Assembly (NCBI GenBank): GCA_964440915.1
Contig: CAYTTV010000016.1
Coordinates: forward strand, 1-64,000
Direction of reading: 5' to 3'
Source of the DNA: CAMPJM01 sp964440915
GTDB taxonomy: Bacteria > Bacteroidota > Bacteroidia > Cytophagales > Cyclobacteriaceae
Length of the DNA: 64,000 nucleotides
Shown piece by piece: positions 1-8,192 of this stretch (positions within the stretch are counted from its first letter, which is position 1; every line of letters begins with the position of its first letter). The notes below the pieces were generated by a model. The model did no database searches. It saw nothing but the letters and a program-made list of their open reading frames with translations, and was not told where the DNA came from. The translations under genes were made by a program, and so were the position numbers.

Positions 1-209
1 TCTGTGGGTACAGCTTCACAAGTAGCCTCATCTCCCATAAAAAAGTCCTCGCAATAGGATGATCCTCGGCAGTCGCTATCATAGCAGTCTACAAAGCCAT
101 CGCCGTCATTGTCGATGCCGTCATTACAGATCTCCGTTTGGGCCAAAAGGGAAGGTGCCAAAAAGAAAGCCATCAAAAATATTGTGGAAAACAGTATAAA
201 TTTTTTCAT
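1..209 (-). CDS. Secreted protein with Asp-rich DNDGDG motif, 3' end outside window (partial)
   Basis: The reading frame starts at ATG 209-207 and runs off the left edge, so only 69 residues are visible. Residues 1-24 form a typical signal peptide ending in LLAQ. It is followed by EICNDGIDNDGDGFVDC, a Cys/Asp repeat known from large secreted Bacteroidota proteins and thought to bind calcium, then more spaced cysteines (DCYDSDC, EATCEA). Such proteins usually end in a T9SS sorting domain, but that end is not visible. It lies in the same direction as the adhesin at 644-3790 and the PorP/SprF gene at 4104-5036, which suggests a block of exported surface proteins. The export call rests on the signal peptide, the specific function is unknown. 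Confidence 0.75.
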   Translation of the reverse strand, partial: MKKFILFSTIFLMAFFLAPSLLAQTEICNDGIDNDGDGFVDCYDSDCRGSSYCEDFFMGDEATCEAVPT

Positions 210-643
210 AATCGTTATAAAACTATAACAGCAGGGTTGAACTTAGAAGGAATACCTGATAGCGGTTTAGCACAGTTTTTCCAATAAGCAAGGTATAAGG
301 ATGGGACTACAGAAACTTCTGTGATTGAACTGGCAGATTACATGAATGAGATAAAGAATCAGAATGATAGGCGGATAAAAAAGAGGCTTAAAATGAGCGC
401 ATTGTCTTTTAAATTTTTAAATAGGGATTGTATTTTTCTTATGGGAACCTGCGTATGGAGGTAATTAAAGTAATCTTGTTTTTTTTATTACAATAGGGGT
501 TACCTTTTAGAGAGGTATTGTTTAGAGGCGGAACAGGGAGAGTTTTAACCTATAGAGAGGCATGGGCATGTTAGACTGTAGAGATAGACTAAGCTAGAAG
601 CAGGCAATGGGCAATAGGAAAATGAACGATAAGTAAAAACGAG
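210..643. other. Intergenic stretch without a supported gene
   Basis: No convincing gene or RNA is visible in these 434 bases. A plus-strand frame stays open from 288 to 464, with a possible GTG start at about 321 or ATG at 336, but it has no signal, no recognised motif and no clear ribosome binding site, so I do not call it. Near 610-623 lies GGCAATAGGAAAAT, which recurs almost exactly at 12133-12146 in another intergenic region and probably belongs to a dispersed, degenerate repeat family. Confidence 0.5.
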
Positions 644-3600
644 CTATCGCATTAAGGTAATGCTTCCTGTTTTGACATTTTTGGCGTCGTTGCACCTGAT
701 AATAAAATAATACACACCGCTCGGAACAGGTTGGCCATTGTAGGTGCCATTCCAAGGTAATTGAGCATAGTCTTTCTGTTCGTAGAGTTTCATGCCCTGT
801 TTATTAAATATTAACACTGTGCATTCGGGAAAGAAATCCATTTGAGGGATTTCCCAAAATGCTTCCGATGTGGGCAGAAACAACTTCGGTGGTGACACAT
901 TGAGCTCATTGTCCACTGTAATGGTGATTTCTGCAGTGGAGGTACAACCGATGTCGTCAGTGCCAGTGACCTTATAAGTCGTAGTCCTTTCGGGGGAAGC
1001 TACCGGGTCGCTCGCTGTCGGGTCGCTGAGACCCTCCGCAGGTTCCCATACATAAGTAAAAGCTCCGCTGGCCAATAATCTCGTAGACTCTCCAGGACTT
1101 AATGTTTCTTTTTCTGTTGCAATTTCTACTTCAGGACCTGAAACCCGAATGTTGATGCTGGAAGTCATGGTACATCCTTCGGCGGTCTTAATAGTCAAGT
1201 GTACAACCCCCTCTTTGCTGGCATAAGTACTGGAAGTAAGGCTGCCGTTTGACCATACATAAGTTTGAAATCCTTCTGGGACGCTCAGTTTCACACTGTC
1301 GCCTCTACACAGGTCGGTGCTGCCTTCTGCGACTATTTCAACTAATGACGCATCCACGATATCTATGGTTCTTGAAAACTCACTTTTGCATGTGGGGCTG
1401 TAGCTCGCTATAAGTTTTACTTCATAATGTCCTTCATGGGTATAAGTATGGGCAGGATGGCTTTCCGAAGACGAGTTGCCATCACCAAAATCCCATAAAT
1501 AGGAAACGGCTCCTCCATCTGCTGTCGAAGTATTTTTGAAAACAACCTCCTCACCACTACAACTGGCAGAAGGGGCAGTAAAGGCTGCAGTTGGAGGTAA
1601 TAGCTTATTTACTGTAGTGGCGGCACTTTCATTTGAACATCCTACTGTGTTGGCAACCACAACAGAATAATTTCCCGATGTTGTAGCTGTATAAGAAGCC
1701 GTAGTTGCACCAGATATAGCTACTCCGTTCCTTTTCCACTGATATGTATCAAAACCAGACCCTGCAGAAAGTAAGACCGATCCATTGTCTTCACAAAAGG
1801 AGGTAGCCCCAGTTGTTGTAATAGTAGGGTTAGGAAGCCCATATACAACAGCATTTTCTGAAAGAGGAGCCGTAGAGCAGGCGCCAGTTTTGATTACCAC
1901 CGTATATTCTCCCGACTTGGCACTGATAGCATTGGTTACGACAGTAGAACTAGTTGTGGTAGTGGCAGAGAAGCCATTAGGCCCTGTCCAATGGTAAGTG
2001 GCGCCAGAAACAGGAGTAGCCGATAGATGAATGTTGCCCCCAATACAGACCGGCGGTATGGGATTGAATTGTGGTGTCACGCCCAAGCCGGGTCCTGTAT
2101 CTACCGTTACATCCACTGCTGAGGATGTGCTGGAGCAGCCGTCATTGGTTGAGGTGATGGTAACGGTATAGGAACCTGATGCTGTCGGTTCATAGGTTGA
2201 ATTTGTAGCGCCTGTTATGAGAGTTCCGTCCTTCATCCATTGATAGCTTACGGTAGCTGCAGGTGTGGCAGAAAGCGTCAGGTTAGAGCCAGCACAAACA
2301 GTATGTGGGCCTGCGGGGGTTATCATCGCATTGACGCAGGATTTGTTCTTTAAAGTAGCCACCCTGTGATTATCCGTGTCCAAGAAGACAAAATCCGGCT
2401 TTCCGTCTTGGTTCATGTCACCCATTTTTATATTCCGGCTCTTGGACGCAATGGGGATAGACTCAGCAGTAAAGGAAATGTTGCCAGAAGTGCTGTTGTT
2501 CATCAATACGGAAACTACATTAGAGGCTAAGTGGGACACACCTACGATATCCTGTAAACCGTCTCCATCCACATCTCCGATAGCAACGCCCCAAATTTTT
2601 GACCCTAAACCATAGGTCTTTGCACCTGCGAAGCTTATGGCACTTGCACTAGACGTATTGCGGAAAACGCCTATGTTATCTTGAAAAATATTGCCATAAG
2701 CAATATCAGGTTTACCGTCGTTATCAAAGTCACCCACCACAAGGTTTACAACACCAATAGGTGAGTTAAGCGTTGTCGGAGCGCCAAATGAGAAACTGCC
2801 GGTAGTGCTGTTGTTTTTCAATACGTATATATTCTGTAGTTGGAGTGTGTTTACGATGATTTCTGGAAGGCCGTCGTTATTTAAATCCTCTACAGCAAGC
2901 CCATTTAAGTAAGTGGCAGCACTAACCGTGATGTACTGGGCAGCCGAAAAACTGATATTGCCTGCAGTGCTGTTATTATGAAAAATAGCTACTTTATTGT
3001 CTGCATTATTCGTCACAATCAGCTCTGGTTTTCCGTCGAGATCCAGATCTCTTATGATGATTCTGGCAGCATTGGTTGCACTAATGGTCACCTGGATAGG
3101 AATGGCAAAGCTTATATTGCCCAGCCCAGTGCTCGTATTTCTAAGGACGAAAACTGTATTGGTAAATGGGGATGTACCACCACCTGATACAACAATGTCT
3201 GGTTTTCCATCGCCATCTATGTCGCCGCATGTGATATTTCTAGTAGGGGATGGCACACCAAGGCTTATGGCCTGACGGGTGGCAAGGGCGATGTTGTTGG
3301 TGCCTGAGTTGTTTTTAAAAACTCCAATATCGGTAGCAATTTCATTTGAAGTGGCAACATCAGATCTGCCGTCGCCATCAAAATCGCACAAACAGAGGTC
3401 AAATATGCCCAATCCTGCATTGACATCTCTAATGTCATCAAACTTTGAAGCATCAAAGCCATCTCCATTAAAAGACAGGCCAAATTGTTGGCTGGAGTAA
3501 CCTGTTAATCCTGAAGCCAGATTAGTGACTGCAATGCTGCTGTAGGTTGCGCCTTTGGGGACTTTTACCTTGATAAGGTTTTCGGAAACACTGACTGCTG

Positions 3601-3790
3601 GGGCAAAGACAGCACCAAAATATACTCTTATATTGGCAGTGGACGTACCAAATCCTGACCCTGATATGGAAATCTCCTCCTCTATTGCAGCAGAAGTTTT
3701 GCTTATGCTATTGACAATAGGGCGTTGCGCATACGCTTGTAAAGCATATATTGAAAAAAATAAAATAGAAAAAAATGCTTTTGCCTTCAT
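644..3790 (-). CDS. T9SS type B cargo: FG-GAP propeller, Ig/PKD adhesin
   Basis: Predicted secreted surface protein of 1048 residues. I use ATG 3790 rather than the longer frame from 3853, because residues 1-22 from here form a clean signal peptide ending YALQAYAQ. An IPT/TIG-like domain follows (about 24-105). Then come seven FG-GAP/VCBS repeats (about 136-480) with the cores DFDGDGRSD, DIDGDGKPD, DLDLDGKPE, DLNNDGLPE, DFDNDGKPD, DVDGDGLQD and DMNQDGKPD, enough for one seven-bladed calcium-binding propeller. Ig-like modules with SYQWMKDG and TYQWKRNG follow, then a PKD domain near 732-812 (YLWDFGDG). The last about 80 residues (FNKQGMKLYEQ, WNGTYNGQPVPSGVYYFII) match the gliding-motility-associated type B sorting domain. 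The PorP/SprF-like gene upstream is the expected partner for type B cargo. Substrate or adhesive target is unknown. Confidence 0.88.
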   Translation of the reverse strand: MKAKAFFSILFFSIYALQAYAQRPIVNSISKTSAAIEEEISISGSGFGTSTANIRVYFGAVFAPAVSVSENLIKVKVPKGATYSSIAVTNLASGLTGYSSQQFGLSFNGDGFDASKFDDIRDVNAGLGIFDLCLCDFDGDGRSDVATSNEIATDIGVFKNNSGTNNIALATRQAISLGVPSPTRNITCGDIDGDGKPDIVVSGGGTSPFTNTVFVLRNTSTGLGNISFAIPIQVTISATNAARIIIRDLDLDGKPELIVTNNADNKVAIFHNNSTAGNISFSAAQYITVSAATYLNGLAVEDLNNDGLPEIIVNTLQLQNIYVLKNNSTTGSFSFGAPTTLNSPIGVVNLVVGDFDNDGKPDIAYGNIFQDNIGVFRNTSSASAISFAGAKTYGLGSKIWGVAIGDVDGDGLQDIVGVSHLASNVVSVLMNNSTSGNISFTAESIPIASKSRNIKMGDMNQDGKPDFVFLDTDNHRVATLKNKSCVNAMITPAGPHTVCAGSNLTLSATPAATVSYQWMKDGTLITGATNSTYEPTASGSYTVTITSTNDGCSSTSSAVDVTVDTGPGLGVTPQFNPIPPVCIGGNIHLSATPVSGATYHWTGPNGFSATTTTSSTVVTNAISAKSGEYTVVIKTGACSTAPLSENAVVYGLPNPTITTTGATSFCEDNGSVLLSAGSGFDTYQWKRNGVAISGATTASYTATTSGNYSVVVANTVGCSNESAATTVNKLLPPTAAFTAPSASCSGEEVVFKNTSTADGGAVSYLWDFGDGNSSSESHPAHTYTHEGHYEVKLIASYSPTCKSEFSRTIDIVDASLVEIVAEGSTDLCRGDSVKLSVPEGFQTYVWSNGSLTSSTYASKEGVVHLTIKTAEGCTMTSSINIRVSGPEVEIATEKETLSPGESTRLLASGAFTYVWEPAEGLSDPTASDPVASPERTTTYKVTGTDDIGCTSTAEITITVDNELNVSPPKLFLPTSEAFWEIPQMDFFPECTVLIFNKQGMKLYEQKDYAQLPWNGTYNGQPVPSGVYYFIIRCNDAKNVKTGSITLMR

Positions 3791-4021
3791 ATATTTTTTA
3801 AGGTTCAATGCCCTTGTGTACCTTTTCAACCCCCTAGAGACTGCTTCATTCATCAGTTTTTCACCCGCTTCTAATCTGCCAATATTCCATGTTCACCTAC
3901 TGATTGCCATTCTCTGTGCCCCGTTCGCAAAGACGGTTTTTTTCAGAAGGTAACAGCATTTGCTTGCTTCTCCGTTATTGCCGCAATCTGATGGACAAGG
4001 CTATCGGCATTCACTTTCACA

Positions 4022-4042
4022 ATTCAACATTCAAAATTCCAA
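4022..4042. repeat. 7-bp tandem repeat ATTCAAN, three units
   Basis: Three consecutive heptamers read ATTCAAC, ATTCAAA, ATTCCAA. They lie between the PorP/SprF gene and the adhesin gene, just beside the 8-bp repeat at 4052-4099. No coding or promoter function is evident. Confidence 0.55.
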
Positions 4043-4051
4043 CCTCATTGC

Positions 4052-4099
4052 TACATGAGTACATCATTTCATTAATACATAAGTACATTGGTACATTCG
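4052..4099. repeat. 8-bp tandem repeat TACATNNN, six units
   Basis: TACAT recurs at 4052, 4060, 4076, 4084 and 4092, an exact 8-bp register with one decayed unit (TTCATTAA at 4068). The array stops just before the stop codon of the PorP/SprF gene at 4104. The last units contain CATTGGTACAT, which is found again in the perfect palindrome at 47655-47688, pointing to a dispersed intergenic family. The rest of 3791-4103 holds no supported gene. Confidence 0.7.
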
Positions 4100-4103
4100 C
4101 ATA

Positions 4104-5036
4104 TTAGAAAGTCTCCGTTCTTGTATCAAAGCGCGGACGTCGGATTCTTTCAGGCTCATTTTGCTTTTTCTCTTTCAGTCTAAAACTTAGTGTGAGCTCG
4201 TGGCTCCCGTCTCCGAATCCTGCTACAACGGCAGTGGCCATTTCGTATGCATAACCGATAGCAAACTTATCTTTTATATTTAAGCCAAAAAGCCCTGTTG
4301 CGCCATAATCCATTCGATAGCTTCCTCCAACCCAAATATTTTTGATATAAAACACGCCTCCTGCTTCTATTTGCGTAAACTCACCTCCTAGAGTGCGATA
4401 AAGCAGGTGCGGCTCAAAAGCAAAATTGTCTTCGCTTACAACAAACTTATAGGAAGCCATGGCAATATATTTCGATAAGGGATCGCTACTGAGTTCTCCA
4501 GCGTTATCAACGACATAATCCCGTTCAAAAAGCGTAGGCAACGAAAACCCTAGATTTAAGTGACCAAGGTGTATTTTTACCCCAAATCTGCCATCCAAAT
4601 ACATACTGTTGTCCAAGCTTTCAGTAATCGTTGCCCCTGCGGGTGCTTCACTCAGGTCTATGCGATTGCTTCCTACACCTGCTGCCAATCCAAACTGTAC
4701 ATAATTTTTTGGACCAAGTCTTAGTTTGTATCCAAGGGCTAATTCTGCCGTAGAGCTAGTAAGCAGCCCTCTTTTTTCAGTGTAAACATGAGCCCCAATA
4801 GCGGCATTTTTTTTCAGTTCGGAATGAAAGCTTAAGCTAGAACTCACAGGGGCTCCCTCAATTCCTATCCATTGCCTGCGGTGGGATAGAAATAACATAG
4901 GGTGCTCGTTATGCCCTACATAAGCTGGATTATAAACATAAGGGTTCATAAAATACTGGTTGTAAATAGGCACATCCTGCGCATTGCCGCTAAAGCAGAG
5001 AAAAAATAAAAAACCAATCAACAACTTTATCTTCAT
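4104..5036 (-). CDS. PorP/SprF family type IX secretion system membrane protein
   Basis: 310-residue outer-membrane protein. A signal peptide (residues 1-19, ending FSGNAQ) is followed by the family hallmark near the N terminus: DVPIYNQYFMNPYVYNPAYVG, then RRQWIGIEGAP. The remainder alternates hydrophobic and polar residues as in a beta barrel (GLAAGVGSNRI, GVKIHLGHLNLGFSLP, GGSYRMDYGATGLFGLNIKDK). Family members assist T9SS secretion or surface anchoring of cargo with type B sorting domains, SprF with SprB being the known case. The adhesin immediately downstream carries such a domain, so the two probably work as a pair. They are 313 bp apart, so co-transcription is not certain. Family call is firm, the specific cargo is inferred. 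Confidence 0.93.
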   Translation of the reverse strand: MKIKLLIGFLFFLCFSGNAQDVPIYNQYFMNPYVYNPAYVGHNEHPMLFLSHRRQWIGIEGAPVSSSLSFHSELKKNAAIGAHVYTEKRGLLTSSTAELALGYKLRLGPKNYVQFGLAAGVGSNRIDLSEAPAGATITESLDNSMYLDGRFGVKIHLGHLNLGFSLPTLFERDYVVDNAGELSSDPLSKYIAMASYKFVVSEDNFAFEPHLLYRTLGGEFTQIEAGGVFYIKNIWVGGSYRMDYGATGLFGLNIKDKFAIGYAYEMATAVVAGFGDGSHELTLSFRLKEKKQNEPERIRRPRFDTRTETF

Positions 5037-5163
5037 TGTTTCAGCAAAAATGCGACAATCGTGTATTTTCTTACTACCATCAATTCATGAATGGGCGTCC
5101 ATATTTTCTTTTCCGAACTTCCATAAAGCGTAAAAATCATGTTGTTTCGCCCATGATACAGTA

Positions 5164-5301
5164 TTACAAGGTTTCTTGATGGGTATTATCCATAAATAAC
5201 CAATTTATAATATTAGCTAATCCTTGTTTTTCTAATTGATTATTGTGAATACCAACCTTACTTCTGTAATTAATAGGTCGTATTGAAAATCTAATCTTCA
5301 T
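5164..5301 (-). CDS. Possible small protein of 45 residues, unknown
   Basis: On the minus strand ATG at 5301 is preceded by AGGAGGGTAAA, an unusually strong Shine-Dalgarno sequence for this phylum, whose genes mostly lack one. The frame encodes 45 residues beginning MKIRFSIRPINYRSK and ending DNTHQETL, with a TAA stop. It has no signal peptide, no membrane segment and no recognised motif. It lies 127 bp upstream of the PorP/SprF start and in the same direction. A frame of 46 codons can arise by chance in AT-rich DNA, so the ribosome binding site is the main support. Confidence 0.3.
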   Translation of the reverse strand: MKIRFSIRPINYRSKVGIHNNQLEKQGLANIINWLFMDNTHQETL

Positions 5302-5438
5302 TTTACCCTCCTAAATTGAACCGTTGTTTTATTGTGTTAAGGCAGATTGTGCATTAATATAGGTTTAGGTAGGCATTTTTAGGTGTATAATCCTGATTGA
5401 AAGATGGTTTTAGAGGTGAAATTGGTTTTTTTATTATC

Positions 5439-6215
5439 ATGAGAGGAATAGTTAAGGTAGTATTGGTAGGATTTTTTCTGGGTGTATGTACGCCTGCGTG
5501 GTCTCAGTTGCTCATTGGTGCCAAGGCAGGTTTTCAAATGTCAAAAATTAGTTATAACGACAAAGACTATCATGATGAGTACCAGGTTTCATATAAGCCT
5601 GGGTACAATGTAGGTGCAGTATTAAATTATAAAGTCAGCAGTACATTTTCTCTTCATACAGAGCTTTTCTTTTCTTCTAAAGGGAAGGTAGAAAAGAAGG
5701 CACAGTACGATGTCAAGAATGTTGTTGCTTATCATTACTTAGATTTGCCCTTGATGTTAAGAGTTTCCCATCATGGAAAGATAAAGAAACAACGCGTAGA
5801 ATATTATTTTAACACAGGCCCTAGCTTTGTTTATTGGCTGGGTGGAAAGGGTAAGCTGAGGTCTGGAGAGCTGTCTGAATATATCGACACGAATGATCTG
5901 CACTATAAGATAGATTTTAAAGAGGCTTCGCATTATGAAAATCTTTATGTAGAAGCACCAAACAGGTTACAAATGGAGCTAAACGTGGGAGGGGGGATGA
6001 TCTTTGATATGTCGAGAGGACAAAAATTGATGGTTGATATGCGCTACGCTTTTGGGATTGGGCAGACCTTTTTGGGAACTACAGCAGGTGGAACTTTTGG
6101 ACTTGTAGAATATCATGATAACTTGGAAGGTGTGAACCATGTCATCAGTCTGTCGGCAGCCTATCTGTTTGAGATTGATGTAAGACAAGTGTTGAAAAAG
6201 GGAAAAATGCGATAG
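5439..6215 (+). CDS. Outer-membrane beta-barrel protein (porin/PorT-like)
   Basis: 258 residues from ATG 5439. A TTG 42 bases upstream would extend the frame but puts charged residues before the signal peptide, so I prefer the ATG. Signal peptide residues 1-22 end in TPAWSQ. The mature part begins LLIGAKAGFQMSKISYND, the usual first strand of Bacteroidota 'outer membrane beta-barrel' proteins, and contains FSLHTELFFSSKGK, YLDLPLMLRVSHHG, YYFNTGPSFVYWLGGKG and LNVGGGMIFDMSRGQKLMVD, typical of an eight-stranded barrel. It stands 167 bp upstream of the DUF1800 gene in the same direction and may be transcribed with it, though this is uncertain. No substrate can be inferred. Confidence 0.8.
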   Translation: MRGIVKVVLVGFFLGVCTPAWSQLLIGAKAGFQMSKISYNDKDYHDEYQVSYKPGYNVGAVLNYKVSSTFSLHTELFFSSKGKVEKKAQYDVKNVVAYHYLDLPLMLRVSHHGKIKKQRVEYYFNTGPSFVYWLGGKGKLRSGELSEYIDTNDLHYKIDFKEASHYENLYVEAPNRLQMELNVGGGMIFDMSRGQKLMVDMRYAFGIGQTFLGTTAGGTFGLVEYHDNLEGVNHVISLSAAYLFEIDVRQVLKKGKMR

Positions 6216-6382
6216 TGTTATCCTTACAAACTATTATATAAAAAAAAAGCAATTTCTTACAAGGAGCAATAAAGGATATAAACCTGTGGAGTCTGTTTCG
6301 GGAATGTTTTATATAGCCAAATGATACTTGAATTTTATTAATATAAGGAATGAGATATTAATCATATATAATTTTTCTGGTT

Positions 6383-8143
6383 ATGCTTTCTACTTTTTCA
6401 GGCAACTTAGGTATAAAAAGGGCTGCGCATTTATTAAGAAGGGCTACTTTCGGGGCTTCAAAAGAAACGATCGATGCCTTTTCTAACCTGACTGTTGCAC
6501 AAGCTATGTCCATATTGTTTCCCCCTTCATTGCCAGACGCAGAAGCGCCTATAGATCCTGCTATTGGTCAAGAATGGATCACTGCAATGGATAGTGACGA
6601 TGATAATGGAAGCAGCGACAGCAAACGGCAAGAGTATTTCAAGGGTTGGTTACTAGGACAAATGTTGAGCTTAGGAATGCCAGCAGATATTCAACTGGGC
6701 TATGCCTTGAGAGAAAAGATTGTTTTCTTCATGCATACCCATTTTACCACGATGCAGTCAAAAGTCGACAATAGCCGACATTTGTATTATCAAAACGAGT
6801 TGTTTCGATACTTTGCTTTTGATGCTAACAAAGCGTCAGAAGTCAACTTCAGCACACTCACTAAGAAATTATGCATCGATAATGCCATGCTTATTTTCTT
6901 GGATGGACGGTTGAATATGAAGGGAAGCCCTAATGAAAACTTTGCCAGAGAGCTATTTGAGTTGTTCGTAATAGGGAAAGGCTATGAGGATGGATTGCCT
7001 CCAGACCTTGAGGCTGGTGATTATCTTAATTTTACCGAACAAGACGTACAAGCAGCTGCAAGGGTCCTTTCAGGGTGGGATGCTGATAAGGCACTTGACA
7101 ATATAGATCCTGACACAATGTTGCCTAGAGGCAAGGTGCGGGGTGGCACTGTTGCCAATGCTCATGATAACGATCCTAAACAGTTTAGTTTCCGAATGGG
7201 CAACCATGTCATAGCACCAGACCCAGCCTTACTAGATGACTCGGGAAGGGCCACAGAAGCAAGTGCCATAGATGAGATTGGCCAACTGATAGACTTGCTC
7301 TATGCACAGGAGGAAACGGCCCGCTACATTTGTCGGAAAATATATCGTTTCTTCGTTTATAGCCATATCTCTCCTACAGTTGAAACAGAAATCATACAGG
7401 AAATGGCCAATACATTCAAGGCCAATGGCTTCAAAATTCAACCTGTACTCGAGGAGCTTTTTCAGAGTCAACATTTTTATGAAGCATCCACAGGGGTAGA
7501 AGATGACCATTTTGGAGGGGTTATTAAATCTCCTTTGGATTTAATAATGGGGACACTGCTTTTCTTTGAAGTTCAGTTGCCTGATTACACGCAAGATCCC
7601 TCGGGATTCTATGAAATCACTGACAATATCCTTAAATTATTGGAGCGGCAGGGGCTTTCATTTTACGAACCTATCGAAGTGGCCGGCTATCCTGCTTACC
7701 ATCAATTCCCTGCATTTAGCAGAAATTGGATATCTACCAATTACCTTACGAGACGATACGATTTCATCCGTTATATTTTGTCGATGGTCAATAAAGAAGA
7801 GCCTGGTCAAATTACAGTTGACATTTTGGCTTATGTGCGGAACAACATTCCCAGTGAGGTGGCATCAGATGCTCGGGAGTTGATCATGATTTTGGTAAAG
7901 TACCTCCTGCCTATGTCGGATAACCTGACTTTTGATCGAGAAAATGATGAAAATGCAGAGTTAACAGCAGAGCGACTTAACTATTTTCTGCATGCTTTTC
8001 TATATGCTCGAAATATTGATGTGGACCCCGAAAGCACTTGGACGCTGAGATGGGTAAATAATTATGACACGGATGTTTTGCAAGGCCAATTGCAGAGTTT
8101 GTTTAATGCCCTGCTGCAAACACCAGAATACCAGTTGATGTAA
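6383..8143 (+). CDS. DUF1800 family protein
   Basis: 586 residues. The N terminus IKRAAHLLRRATFGASKETIDAF is the DUF1800 signature, and the later REKIVFFMHTHFTT, NENFARELFELFVIGKG and DVQAAARVLSGW are the conserved helical blocks of the family. No signal peptide is visible at this start, while most relatives are believed to be exported. The function of DUF1800 is unknown. It is nearly always followed by a DUF1501 protein, as here (49 bp spacing). It is the first gene of a compact four-gene operon ending at 12080. Family assignment is firm. Confidence 0.93.
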   Translation: MLSTFSGNLGIKRAAHLLRRATFGASKETIDAFSNLTVAQAMSILFPPSLPDAEAPIDPAIGQEWITAMDSDDDNGSSDSKRQEYFKGWLLGQMLSLGMPADIQLGYALREKIVFFMHTHFTTMQSKVDNSRHLYYQNELFRYFAFDANKASEVNFSTLTKKLCIDNAMLIFLDGRLNMKGSPNENFARELFELFVIGKGYEDGLPPDLEAGDYLNFTEQDVQAAARVLSGWDADKALDNIDPDTMLPRGKVRGGTVANAHDNDPKQFSFRMGNHVIAPDPALLDDSGRATEASAIDEIGQLIDLLYAQEETARYICRKIYRFFVYSHISPTVETEIIQEMANTFKANGFKIQPVLEELFQSQHFYEASTGVEDDHFGGVIKSPLDLIMGTLLFFEVQLPDYTQDPSGFYEITDNILKLLERQGLSFYEPIEVAGYPAYHQFPAFSRNWISTNYLTRRYDFIRYILSMVNKEEPGQITVDILAYVRNNIPSEVASDARELIMILVKYLLPMSDNLTFDRENDENAELTAERLNYFLHAFLYARNIDVDPESTWTLRWVNNYDTDVLQGQLQSLFNALLQTPEYQLM

Positions 8144-8192
8144 AAACATAAAGTGAGCTTATTTTTTCAAAGCTTCTAAAAGCCACAATAAA

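Noticed and set aside
288..464. Open plus-strand stretch near the left edge
   Set aside because: No start with ribosome binding site, no motif, and composition not clearly protein-like.
5033..5140. 35-codon frame whose stop overlaps the PorP/SprF start by ATGA
   Set aside because: Coupling is attractive, but no ribosome binding site or motif is seen and so short a frame is likely by chance.
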